A stretch of DNA of 64,000 nucleotides from Caulobacteraceae bacterium (GTDB lineage: Bacteria > Pseudomonadota > Alphaproteobacteria > Caulobacterales > Aquidulcibacteraceae): the NCBI GenBank assembly GCA_016703335.1, contig JADJCG010000019.1:1-64000 (forward strand), written 5' to 3'. Below, piece by piece: positions 17,869 through 25,557 of the stretch (positions within the stretch are counted from its first letter, which is position 1; every line of letters begins with the position of its first letter). A program made the translations under genes and the position numbers. Under the pieces are notes generated by a model. It did no database searches, was not told the origin of the DNA, and was given only the letters and a program-made list of their open reading frames with translations.

Positions 17869-18660
17869 TTAGTTGAGGTTTCCTGTGCTTTCGAAGAACA
17901 ACGCTTGGCTCACAGCCGCACGCACCATGTCAGGTGAATACGGCTTAGTGATCAAGAACGTCGGCTCTGGGCGTTCGCCCGTCAGCAGGCGCGCCGGGAA
18001 TGCAGTGATGAAGATCACCGGCACGTTGAACGACGCGAGAATTTCCTTCACCGCATCGATGCCCGAAGAATTGTCCGCGAGCTGAATGTCCGCGAGCACG
18101 AGATCGGGACGTTCGCGCTTTGCCGCTGCAACGGCGCCAGACGCTGTCGTCTCCATCGCGCAGACTTCGTGACCAGCAGCGGTGATGAGATCGCTCAAAT
18201 CCATCGCAATGACGGCTTCATCTTCGATGATGAGCACGCGCGCTTTGGTTTGTTTGTCGAGCTCTTCGATCGCTTCATCGAGCAGCGCATTCACTTCATC
18301 CGCATCGCGATCGAGAATCTCGCTCGTCTCTTGCGGTGTGAAATTTTCGAGCGTCGTGAGCAGCAGAACTTGGCGCGTCAGCGGCGCGAGCTGCTTCAGG
18401 CGCTCTTGAGCTTTGCGCGCGGAAGCATCGTGCTCTTCTCCGCCATCGACCTCGATGTTGGCGCTCTCCCAGATGCGGTGGAAGACTTTATAGAGGCCAG
18501 CGCGCGGCTCCATGCCGCTCGGAAATTCCGCCGGATTGGCCACGATCGCTTCAAGGCTGGCGGCCACAAACGCGTCTCCGCTGGCCTGGGCGCCTGTCAA
18601 TGCGCGCGCATACCGGCGCAGCAAAGGCAGATGAGGCGCGATTTCCCGGGCGAGCGACAT
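17869..18660 (-). CDS. phyR: PhyR, anti-anti-sigma response regulator
   Basis: 263 residues from ATG 18660. Residues 1 to about 130 are an EcfG-like sigma domain (IAPHLPLLRRYARALTGAQ, then LTTLENFTPQETSEILDRD) and residues about 140-263 are a receiver domain (RVLIIEDEAVIAMDLSDLIT). The phosphoacceptor is Asp191 in LVLADIQLAD, and KPYSPD carries the conserved lysine. Phosphorylated PhyR binds NepR and releases EcfG in the general stress response of Alphaproteobacteria. It is divergent from nepR-ecfG, and its own promoter has the EcfG pattern, giving positive feedback. An upstream in-frame extension crosses the promoter and is rejected. Confidence 0.96.
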   Translation of the reverse strand: MSLAREIAPHLPLLRRYARALTGAQASGDAFVAASLEAIVANPAEFPSGMEPRAGLYKVFHRIWESANIEVDGGEEHDASARKAQERLKQLAPLTRQVLLLTTLENFTPQETSEILDRDADEVNALLDEAIEELDKQTKARVLIIEDEAVIAMDLSDLITAAGHEVCAMETTASGAVAAAKRERPDLVLADIQLADNSSGIDAVKEILASFNVPVIFITAFPARLLTGERPEPTFLITKPYSPDMVRAAVSQALFFESTGNLN

Positions 18661-18740
18661 ATATAACCCCTTGTTTTGAGTTGAGTTTTGGTCCGCAGCA
18701 GCGCTTTGCATGTCAATCTCCCATGCGGCGAGATGAATGA

Positions 18741-18765
18741 AACGCTGTGTTCTGAAAAAAGTTCC
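18741..18765 (-). promoter_or_regulatory. EcfG-type promoter of phyR
   Basis: Minus strand: GGAAC (18765-18761), 16-base spacer, CGTT (18744-18741). It is an exact match to the pattern, 80 bp before the phyR ATG. Confidence 0.75.
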
Positions 18766-18773
18766 GGACCTGC

Positions 18774-18798
18774 GGAACAGGTTCGTCCTAAAGACGTT
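18774..18798 (+). promoter_or_regulatory. EcfG-type promoter of nepR-ecfG
   Basis: Plus strand: GGAAC (18774-18778), 16-base spacer, CGTT (18795-18798). It lies back to back with the phyR promoter, with only 8 bp between the two -35 elements, and 59 bp before the nepR ATG. Confidence 0.75.
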
Positions 18799-18857
18799 TA
18801 GAGCCCGGTGAAGACCTGCCGTTGCGGGCAGGCTCGAACGGTTGCGGGGCAGGCGCA

Positions 18858-19067
18858 ATGGATGACGGGAAAGACGACGACGATATGGACGCCGTGTTGA
18901 ACAAAACCCCAGACGACGCCGGAAAGCGAAAAGGCAAAGGCTCTGCGAACAAGAGCCTGATCACACGCAACTTGCGCTTGGCCTATGGCGAAGTGACGAG
19001 CGAAGGCGTGCCTGACCGCTTCCTCGATATCTTGAACCGCATGGACGAAAGCGAGGGTAAATCGTGA
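18858..19067 (+). CDS. nepR: NepR anti-sigma factor
   Basis: A 69-residue protein. The acidic N-terminus (MDDGKDDDDMDAVLN) precedes the conserved NepR core LITRNLRLAYGEVTSEGVPD, followed by RFLDILNRMDE, whose two helices bind EcfG or PhyR. The stop overlaps the ecfG start as GTGA, so the sigma factor and its inhibitor are translationally coupled. Diagnosis rests on the core motif and locus. Confidence 0.93.
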   Translation: MDDGKDDDDMDAVLNKTPDDAGKRKGKGSANKSLITRNLRLAYGEVTSEGVPDRFLDILNRMDESEGKS

Positions 19068-19609
19068 GCAACCTCGCTTCTTTCAAAGCTGATCTGATCG
19101 AACTGCTCCCGAGTTTGCGTGCGTTTGCGCGTTCTCTGGCTCACAATCCCGCCTTGGCAGACGATCTGGTTCAGGACACGCTCGTCAAAGCGCTCGCTAA
19201 CGTCGAACGCTTCGAACCGGGCACGAACCTCCGCGCATGGCTCTTCACCATTCTACGCAATCACTACTACTCACAACTGCGCAAGTCGAAGCGTGAAGTT
19301 GAAGATGCAGACGGTAAGTTCGCGGCGCGTATGTCTACGCGTCCTGAGCAAGACGGCTCAGTCGATCTTGAGGACTTCAAGGTCGCCTTTCAGCAACTCG
19401 CTCCCGATCACCGTGAAGTGCTGACGCTCGTCGGCGCCTCTGGTTGCTCCTACGAAGAAGCCGCTCAAATTTGCGGTTGCGCCGTGGGTACGATCAAGAG
19501 CCGGGTCAACCGGGCACGGCGCAAGCTCGCGGATCTGCTCGGACTGGACGAAGAAGACGCTCCGCTCCCTGGCGAAGCCCGCAGGATTGAGGATACTGCG
19601 AGCGTGTGA
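19064..19609 (+). CDS. ecfG: EcfG, ECF15 sigma factor of the general stress response
   Basis: 181 residues with sigma region 2 (LRAFARSLAHNPALADDLVQ, then NLRAWLFTILRNHYYSQLRK) and region 4 (LAPDHREVLTLVGASGCSYE, then VGTIKSRVNRARRKL); no region 3, as in ECF factors. It recognises GGAAC-N16/17-CGTT, a pattern found in front of several genes nearby. The GTG start overlaps nepR, and its own stop overlaps the kinase gene start (GTGTGA), so nepR, ecfG and the kinase form one transcription unit. Confidence 0.95.
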   Translation: MSNLASFKADLIELLPSLRAFARSLAHNPALADDLVQDTLVKALANVERFEPGTNLRAWLFTILRNHYYSQLRKSKREVEDADGKFAARMSTRPEQDGSVDLEDFKVAFQQLAPDHREVLTLVGASGCSYEEAAQICGCAVGTIKSRVNRARRKLADLLGLDEEDAPLPGEARRIEDTASV

Positions 19610-21324
19610 AGACGCGCGAGGAACGCCCATTCAAGCTATGGCCAGAGGCCTTGTCACTGCGCTCAATGCGCGGTCGCATCGCCGTGCTGCTTGGCTTGGC
19701 AATGCTCCCTGCGGGCGCAATCGCCATGCAAGTCGGTTTCAACGCGGCGGCTGCGAGCCAATCAGCCTATGAAGAGGGCATGAGCCGGCGGGCGCTGGAA
19801 TCCATCGCCACTGAACGCCGCACCATCGACGAGCTTCGTGAAATGTTGCGTGTGCTGGCGACAACGCCGGCGCTGCAGCAGATCGAAGCCGGTGATTGCC
19901 GCGATTGGCTGAGCGAGATCAGCACACGCTATCCCTACATCGCCGCGATCTCAGTCATGCAAGATGATGGCACAATCCTCTGCAGCGTACCTGCGGCGGC
20001 ATCAAATATGCGCGTGCCGGATTCCGACATCCGCCGCCGCGCCCGCGCGCGCGATTCCTTCACGATGGGCTATACTGAGCGCGGAGTGCTTTCCGGACTT
20101 CCGGTGATTGGCGCGCTTGAACCTGTCCGCGTTGGCGATCGGCGGATCGGCTTCGTAGGCGCGTCCATCCCCACAACTGAGTTAGATTCGCTGCTTGAGC
20201 GCAGCCGCACCAGTAGCAATCCCTTACACAACGCACGCGCCGCCATTGTCGATTCCTACGGCCGTGTCGTCGCAGAATCGACGCCTGTCGGAGACGCGCC
20301 GCCGCTGCCAACTGCCGACCAAATCACAAGACACTTCGGCGGTGAGCCCGTATTTCTTGACGTGGAAGGCGGCGACGCTGTCGTCGTGCCGCTCTATGCG
20401 CCAGACTTGTACGCCGTCATGGCGTGGGCGCCCGAACAGCCTCTGTGGAGCCGCGTCGGCGCCATTGCATTCTCAATTGCTGCGCCGCTGCTGATCTGGC
20501 TGCTCGCGATCGGCGCCGGTTGGTTTGCCATTGAGGTGTTCGTCGCGCGCCCGCTCTCTAGTCTTGAAGCCGCCGCACGCAGCTTCGCGCGCGGTGAAGA
20601 CGTTGGCGATCCTCCGGCTCTGCTAAGCGCGCCCGCCGAAATTCGCTCGCTTCGGCGCACATTGGCCGCGATGGCAAAGACCCTCCGTGGCCGTGAGCTT
20701 CGTCTTGTCGAAGCTTTGGCCGAGGAGCGCGCGCTGCTCCGCGAAGTCCACCACCGCGTGAAAAACAATCTTCAAATGGTCGCGAGCCTTCTCAACATTC
20801 AGGCCCGCGCCGCACGCGACGACAGCGAAGCTTGGGGCCTCGCGCGTGCCCATGACCGCGTCCAACTCCTCGCCGTCGCGCACCAGCGCATCTATTCGTC
20901 GGGCGAACTCCGCCATGTCCGTGTCGACGACATCGCCGCAGAAGTCGCCCGTCAGCTCCTCCAATCCCGAGGCGCACCGGCCAAAGAGATCAACCTGGTT
21001 ATGGATCTTGGCAGCGCCCGCGCTGGCGTCGATCGTGCCGTGCCACTCGCATTCTTGATCGGCGAGGGCGTCTCGGCCGCGCTCGATGTGCTTTCGGACG
21101 CGGGCCCTGTCGAATTGCACCTGCTGCTTCAGCAAGATCCCGACGGCGTTACACGCTTTGCCATTGACGCAAACATCAATGCAGAGCGCGCCCGAACTGC
21201 AAGCTCGGGCGCGCGTCTTATCGATGCATTCGCGCGCCAACTCGGCGCCACGATCGGTCGCGATCCGGAGCGGCCTTATATGCTGTGGGCAAGCGTTCCG
21301 CCCGAGCAGCAACCCGTCGACTAG
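19606..21324 (+). CDS. HisKA_2-type membrane sensor kinase of the stress locus, degenerate ATPase domain
   Basis: 572 residues, GTG start. Membrane helices about 25-45 and 283-308 enclose a periplasmic sensor domain. A HAMP linker follows, then the phosphoacceptor box EVHHRVKNNLQMVASLLN (His about residue 382). The ATP-binding part looks degenerate: where relatives have an NELVTNALK-type N box this protein reads IGEGVSAALDVLSDAG, and no DxGxG box is seen in the following DANINAERARTASSGARLI region. It may thus be a poor kinase or a phosphatase for PhyR, as described for PhyP-like proteins. Its place in the nepR-ecfG unit fits a PhyR partner. Confidence 0.85.
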   Translation: MKTREERPFKLWPEALSLRSMRGRIAVLLGLAMLPAGAIAMQVGFNAAAASQSAYEEGMSRRALESIATERRTIDELREMLRVLATTPALQQIEAGDCRDWLSEISTRYPYIAAISVMQDDGTILCSVPAAASNMRVPDSDIRRRARARDSFTMGYTERGVLSGLPVIGALEPVRVGDRRIGFVGASIPTTELDSLLERSRTSSNPLHNARAAIVDSYGRVVAESTPVGDAPPLPTADQITRHFGGEPVFLDVEGGDAVVVPLYAPDLYAVMAWAPEQPLWSRVGAIAFSIAAPLLIWLLAIGAGWFAIEVFVARPLSSLEAAARSFARGEDVGDPPALLSAPAEIRSLRRTLAAMAKTLRGRELRLVEALAEERALLREVHHRVKNNLQMVASLLNIQARAARDDSEAWGLARAHDRVQLLAVAHQRIYSSGELRHVRVDDIAAEVARQLLQSRGAPAKEINLVMDLGSARAGVDRAVPLAFLIGEGVSAALDVLSDAGPVELHLLLQQDPDGVTRFAIDANINAERARTASSGARLIDAFARQLGATIGRDPERPYMLWASVPPEQQPVD

Positions 21325-21644
21325 CGACGCGACAGCAGCAGACCAAGCACTAAGCCCGCGCCGAGGGAAATGCCGACCGCCGCTCCCGGATGCTCGCGCA
21401 CACGCTCAACCGCGTATTCAGCGCCGTCATTGGCGCGCGTGCGGAGGTCTTTGCCAATCGTCGTGAAGCGTTGACTGGCGTGCTTCACCTCATGGCGTGC
21501 AGCTTTGTTCGCCGCATCCGCGAGGCGGTTCACGTCCTTACGCAGCTCGGTAAAGTCATCGAGCACATCGCTTGCGCGAGCCTTGAGTGCCGCACGGGCG
21601 TGGCCATTCTTCTTGCCGCGGACGCTGGTGTCCAACTGAGCCAT
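21321..21644 (-). CDS. DUF883 / ElaB-YqjD-like membrane-anchored protein
   Basis: 107 residues from the ATG at 21644, preceded by GGAG. A long charged helix (DVLDDFTELRKDVNRLADAA, then RFTTIGKDLRTRAND) leads to the family C-terminus RVREHPGAAVGISLG and one membrane helix ending in LLLSRR. E. coli relatives are stress-induced and bind ribosomes at the membrane. A near-consensus EcfG promoter lies upstream. The 3' end overlaps the convergent kinase gene by 4 bp. Confidence 0.8.
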   Translation of the reverse strand: MAQLDTSVRGKKNGHARAALKARASDVLDDFTELRKDVNRLADAANKAARHEVKHASQRFTTIGKDLRTRANDGAEYAVERVREHPGAAVGISLGAGLVLGLLLSRR

Positions 21645-21698
21645 TGTAGTCTCCAATTAACATCTTGAAATCGTGCGGCTTCGCTGCCGCAGCAGAAC

Positions 21699-21723
21699 AA
21701 CACAAAGTGCGCGCGTGGGTTCC
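21699..21723 (-). promoter_or_regulatory. EcfG-like promoter of the DUF883 gene
   Basis: Minus strand: GGAAC (21723-21719), 16-base spacer, TGTT (21702-21699). It differs from consensus by one base in the -10 and ends 54 bp before the ATG. Confidence 0.45.
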
Positions 21724-21733
21724 CAGGTTTTGC

Positions 21734-21759
21734 GGAACTTGACGCCGCACACGAGCGTT
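21734..21759 (+). promoter_or_regulatory. EcfG-type promoter of the first DUF1328 gene and sodB unit
   Basis: GGAAC (21734-21738), 17-base spacer, CGTT (21756-21759). It lies 31 bp before the TTG start of the DUF1328 gene; the next two genes, including sodB, follow with short gaps. Confidence 0.65.
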
Positions 21760-21790
21760 GCGGGCTTACATACGATCGGAGACTCTGAAC

Positions 21791-21964
21791 TTGCTTGGCT
21801 GGGCCCTAATTTTCTTTCTGCTTGCGATTGTCGCCGGCTACTTCGGCTTTTTCGGTCTAGCTGGACTTGCCGCGAGCTTTGCCAAAGTTCTGTTTCTGAT
21901 TTTCTTGATCGCACTGGTCGTAAGTTTCATCGCCCGCGCTGTGCGCGGCAGATCGGTGATGTGA
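21791..21964 (+). CDS. DUF1328 small membrane protein
   Basis: 57 residues, almost entirely two membrane helices (LGWALIFFLLAIVAGYFGFF, then AKVLFLIFLIALVVSFIARA). This matches DUF1328/YtjA-like proteins, which typically begin MLxWAL. The TTG start at 21791 gives that beginning and has GGAG 9 bp upstream. Function unknown; members often belong to stress regulons, and here an EcfG promoter directly precedes it. The next gene starts 1 bp after the stop. Confidence 0.75.
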   Translation: MLGWALIFFLLAIVAGYFGFFGLAGLAASFAKVLFLIFLIALVVSFIARAVRGRSVM

Positions 21965-21965
21965 C

Positions 21966-22421
21966 ATGAACCTCACTCACATGATCTTCGGAGCGCGTCC
22001 CACTCCTGAGACGCCGCTGATTTCAGAGCCGCCGCGCGGCGCGCGCCTACGCAAAGTCAAAGCCAAGGACGCGCCCGCCAAGCGGGCTTGGCTCGCGGAA
22101 TCCGACGCTACGGTCGACACCGAGCATGGCGTGCTCCAGGCGCACGGCGGCGAGGACTACGTGCTCGCACATGGCCCTGGTGAGCATAGTGTTATTCGCA
22201 AGGATATTTTCGAAGCGATGTACGAGCCGCTCGGTGGCGGACTGTATCGCAAGCGTACGGACGTTATTTTCCGCTACTTCACCTTGAAGCGGCGCGTCCT
22301 CGTCCAAACTTTGGAAGGACCACAAGTAGCCAAGCCGGGCGACTGGATCATGCAGGGCGTCAAAGGCGAGTTGTGGCCAGTATCATCTGAGAAGGCGCGG
22401 GAGAAATACGAGCCCGCGTAA
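21966..22421 (+). CDS. hypothetical protein with PGD(W/Y) motif
   Basis: 151 residues, soluble, no signal peptide. The C-terminal segment VQTLEGPQVAKPGDWIMQGV followed by KGELWPVS and KAREKYEPA resembles the short PGD(Y/W)I domain found in phage and bacterial hypothetical proteins, in which EPA/EP ends are common. The N-terminal half carries basic residues (RLRKVKAKDAPAKR). It lies 1 bp after the DUF1328 gene and 12 bp before sodB, so it is probably co-expressed with them under EcfG. No function is claimed. Confidence 0.6.
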   Translation: MNLTHMIFGARPTPETPLISEPPRGARLRKVKAKDAPAKRAWLAESDATVDTEHGVLQAHGGEDYVLAHGPGEHSVIRKDIFEAMYEPLGGGLYRKRTDVIFRYFTLKRRVLVQTLEGPQVAKPGDWIMQGVKGELWPVSSEKAREKYEPA

Positions 22422-22433
22422 GGAGGCTCATCC

Positions 22434-23075
22434 GTGACCATTCAATTCAAACTGCCAGAACTTCCGTACGAGCTCGGCGCGCTTGAGCCGAGCATTTCGC
22501 GCACCACGATGGAAACCCATCACGGCAAGCACCACGCCGCCTACATCAAGAACATGAACGCGATCCTGGCCGAGCGCGCTGATGCTCCGAATACGTTGGA
22601 AGAGGTGGTGCTGCTGGCGCAGAAAGAGGGCAACAAGAAGCTCTTCAACAACGCCGCGCAATCCTGGAACCACGCGTTCTTCTGGCAGTCGCTATCACCG
22701 ACCGCACAGAACGGTCCCAGCGGCGACCTCAAAGCTGCGATCGAGAAGGCCTTTAACTCTGTCGACACATTCAACGAAGACGCGAAGGCCAAAGGCGTCG
22801 GTCACTTCGCATCCGGTTGGCTTTGGCTCGTCGCCGACAAGAGCGGTGCGGTGAAGCTCATCGACACGCACGATGCTGACACGGCGATCACAGATAGTTC
22901 ACTGACGCCACTTTGGGTTTGCGATGTGTGGGAGCACGCCTATTATCTCGACTACAAGAACGAACGCCCGAAATTCTTGGATGCGTTCGTATCGAAGCTT
23001 GTGAATTGGCGTTTCGCGGAAGCGCAATACCAAGCAGCACGTAGCGGCTCCGGCGCGTGGGTGTTTCCGACCTGA
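22434..23075 (+). CDS. sodB: Fe/Mn superoxide dismutase
   Basis: 213 residues. The four metal ligands sit in the standard places: METHHGKHHAAYIKN near the N-terminus, QSWNHAFFW, and DVWEHAYYLDYKN near the C-terminus. It converts superoxide to peroxide in the cytoplasm. GTG start with a strong AAGGAGG site 8 bp upstream. The gene closes a DUF1328-hypothetical-sod unit that begins at an EcfG promoter, so it is likely induced in the general stress response. Iron rather than manganese use is suggested by overall similarity to SodB but not certain. Confidence 0.95.
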   Translation: MTIQFKLPELPYELGALEPSISRTTMETHHGKHHAAYIKNMNAILAERADAPNTLEEVVLLAQKEGNKKLFNNAAQSWNHAFFWQSLSPTAQNGPSGDLKAAIEKAFNSVDTFNEDAKAKGVGHFASGWLWLVADKSGAVKLIDTHDADTAITDSSLTPLWVCDVWEHAYYLDYKNERPKFLDAFVSKLVNWRFAEAQYQAARSGSGAWVFPT

Positions 23076-23078
23076 AAT

Positions 23079-23103
23079 GGAACTGGGATGAAACAGCGGC
23101 GTT
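23079..23103 (+). promoter_or_regulatory. EcfG-type promoter of the second DUF1328 gene
   Basis: GGAAC (23079-23083), 16-base spacer, CGTT (23100-23103), immediately after the sodB stop and 31 bp before the next ATG. Confidence 0.7.
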
Positions 23104-23134
23104 TTCATTCCAAGTCAATTCCAGGAGAACGCAC

Positions 23135-23299
23135 ATGCTGAGTTGGGCCCTTATCTTCTTCGTCGTCGCCATCATCGCCGCCGTCTTCGGCTTCGGTGGC
23201 ATCGCGTCGGCTTCGGCGGGCATCGCCCAAATTCTGTTCTTCCTCTTCCTCGTCCTGTTCGTCGTCTCGCTCATCATGGGCATGGCACGAAGGGGTTAG
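23135..23299 (+). CDS. DUF1328 small membrane protein, second copy
   Basis: 54 residues, start MLSWALIFFVVAIIAAVFGF, followed by IAQILFFLFLVLFVVSLIM; the two-helix pattern of DUF1328. ATG with AGGAG 8 bp upstream. It is a divergent paralogue of the protein at 21791 and has its own EcfG promoter at the same distance, suggesting independent but parallel induction. Function unknown. Confidence 0.8.
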   Translation: MLSWALIFFVVAIIAAVFGFGGIASASAGIAQILFFLFLVLFVVSLIMGMARRG

Positions 23300-23390
23300 C
23301 GGGTCGCAGGTCGCTACGTACGGCGGCATTTACTGAGTTCCAGTTTGAGGCCATAAGGGCCGCAAATTCCGACCTCAGGAGCTACCGCCG

Positions 23391-24886
23391 ATGCGCGCGA
23401 TCCGTAATTTCGTAAATGGCGCGAGCGCGTCCGCTTCTGGCGGGCGCGCCGGTCGCGTTTTCAACCCCAACACAGGCGCGCAACAGGCCGAAGTGGCGTT
23501 TTCAAACGCCCGTGACGTCGATGTGGCGGTGCAGGCCGCGCTGAAGGCGCTTCCGGAGTGGAGCAGCACCAATCCGCAGCGCCGCGCGCGCGTGTTGTTC
23601 GCGTTCAAGTCGCTCGTCGAAAAGAACATGGACGAGCTGGCGCACTTGCTCTCGTCCGAGCACGGCAAGGTCATCGCCGACTCGAAGGGCGACATCCAAC
23701 GCGGCCTTGAAGTCATCGAATTTGCCTGCGGCATCCCGCACGCGCTGAAGGGCGAGTACACCGAAGGCGCCGGCCCCGGCATCGATGTCTACTCGATGCG
23801 CCAACCGCTCGGCGTCGTCGCCGGCATCACGCCGTTCAACTTCCCGGCTATGATCCCGATGTGGATGTTCGGCGTCGCCATCGCCTGCGGCAACACCTTC
23901 ATCTTGAAGCCGTCCGAAAAGGACCCGAGCGTTCCCGTTCGTCTCGCCGAACTGATGATGGAAGCGGGCGCGCCAGCCGGCGTGCTCAACGTCGTCCACG
24001 GCGACAAAGAAGCCGTCGACGCGATCATCCAGCATTCGGATATCAAAGCGATCAGCTTCGTCGGCTCGTCCGATATCGCGCACTACATCTACAGCCACGG
24101 CACCGCGAACAATAAGCGCGTGCAAGCCATGGGCGGCGCCAAGAACCACGGCGTCGTTCTGCCCGACGCTGACATGGATCAAGTCGTGAAGGATCTCGTC
24201 GGCGCCGCGTTCGGCTCCGCTGGCGAACGCTGCATGGCGCTGCCTGTTGTCGTGCCCGTCGGCAAAGGCACCGCCGACGAACTCCGCGCGCGTCTCATTC
24301 CAGAAATGGAAAATTGAAGGTCGGCATCTCCACCGACGCTGACGCGCAATACGGCCCGGTCGTGAGTTCCGCGCACAAGCAGAAGGTCGAAGACTATATC
24401 GGCCTCGGCGCGAAAGAGGGCGCAGAGCTCGTGCGCGACGGCCGCGGCTTCAGGCTGCAAGGCTACGAAGAAGGCTTCTTCATCGGCCCGACATTGTTCG
24501 ACAACGTCAAAACCGACATGCGCACCTACCAAGAAGAAATCTTCGGCCCCGTGCTGCAGATCGTGCGCGCCGAAACCTTCGACGAAGCGCTCGCGCTGCC
24601 AAGCAATCACCAATACGGCAACGGCGTCGCCATCTTCACCCGCAACGGCCGCGCCGCGCGCGAGTTCGCGGCGCGCGTCAATGTCGGCATGGTCGGCATC
24701 AACGTCCCGATCCCGGTGCCGGTCGCCTATCACACCTTCGGCGGCTGGAAGCGCAGCGCCTTCGGCGACACCAACCAACACGGCATGGAAGGCGTGAAGT
24801 TCTACACGAAGGTGAAGACCGTCACCGCCCGTTGGCCGGAAGGCGCGCAGGAAGACTCTAGCTTCGTCATTCCGACGATGCGGTGA
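23391..24886 (+). CDS. mmsA: CoA-acylating methylmalonate-semialdehyde dehydrogenase (frameshifted)
   Basis: 498 residues joined. The first frame has FNFPAMIPMWMFGVAIACGN, the glycine motif FVGSSDIAHYIY and the catalytic cysteine in GSAGERCMALPVVV. It stops at 24315 in an A-rich run (GAAATGGAAAATTGAAGG), while the next frame starts at the same point and continues LKVGISTDADAQYGPVVSS to the normal end. One missing base near 24312 explains everything. The enzyme converts methylmalonate semialdehyde to propionyl-CoA in valine catabolism. It heads a cluster with the hydrolase at 25558 and mmsB at 27344. Confidence 0.93.
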
Positions 24887-24899
24887 TGATTTGAGCGCG

Positions 24900-25526
24900 A
24901 TGCTCGAACAAGAAGGGCGCGTCTGGTTCAGACGCGCCCTTTCTGCTGCGACTTTGGCGGCTCTGGATGATGCCGCTCGGGTAGATAGCAAGCCGGGAGA
25001 ACGAATTGTGTCGCTTGCGTTTGGCGCCGAGCTGGACGAGCTCGCAGCGAGTTTGCTCCCCGGTGCACGTCCAGTGCGCATCATCGCCTTCAACAAAACC
25101 GAAGCCAACAACTGGACTTTGCCTTGGCATCAGGACCGCGTGGTCGCGCTGCGCGAACGCGCTGAAACGCCCGGCTTCACCAACTGGACCAACAAAGCTG
25201 GGATCTGGCATGCCGAGCCGCCGATCGAACTCTTGGAGCGTATACTCTTCGCGCGTATCCATCTGGATCCCGCCGATTCTGACAACGGCTGTCTCCAACT
25301 CGCGCTCGGTACGCACGCGCGCGGGAAAATCGCGTCGGCCGATGCTGACGCCCTAGCGCAGTCCGTGTCGATTGAGGATTGCGTCGCTGAACGCGGCGAT
25401 GTGCTCTTCGCCAAGGCGCTTATCCTGCACCGCTCATCGCCGTCGCGCACCAGCGCAGGTCGGCGCGCCATCCGGATTGATTATTGCGCCGAGCCGCTAC
25501 CGCCGTCGCTGGAATGGGCGGCTTGA
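24900..25526 (+). CDS. phytanoyl-CoA dioxygenase (PhyH) family protein
   Basis: About 208 residues. The Fe(II)/2-oxoglutarate site can be traced: HxD in LPWHQDRVVAL, the distal histidine in ILHRSSPSRT and the 2-oxoglutarate arginine in GRRAIRIDYC. DPADSDNGCLQLALGTHA is the typical PhyH core strand. The start may instead be TTG at 24891. The gene follows mmsA by a few bases. Such oxygenases have varied substrates, and a link with valine breakdown is only positional. Confidence 0.75.
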   Translation: MLEQEGRVWFRRALSAATLAALDDAARVDSKPGERIVSLAFGAELDELAASLLPGARPVRIIAFNKTEANNWTLPWHQDRVVALRERAETPGFTNWTNKAGIWHAEPPIELLERILFARIHLDPADSDNGCLQLALGTHARGKIASADADALAQSVSIEDCVAERGDVLFAKALILHRSSPSRTSAGRRAIRIDYCAEPLPPSLEWAA

Positions 25527-25557
25527 TCTAACGACGTCGGAAGGGAATACAGAACCC

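Noticed and set aside
23391..24886. Two separate mmsA half genes
   Set aside because: The halves join at the same residue to 498 amino acids, the exact family length, so one lost base in an A-rich run is simpler.
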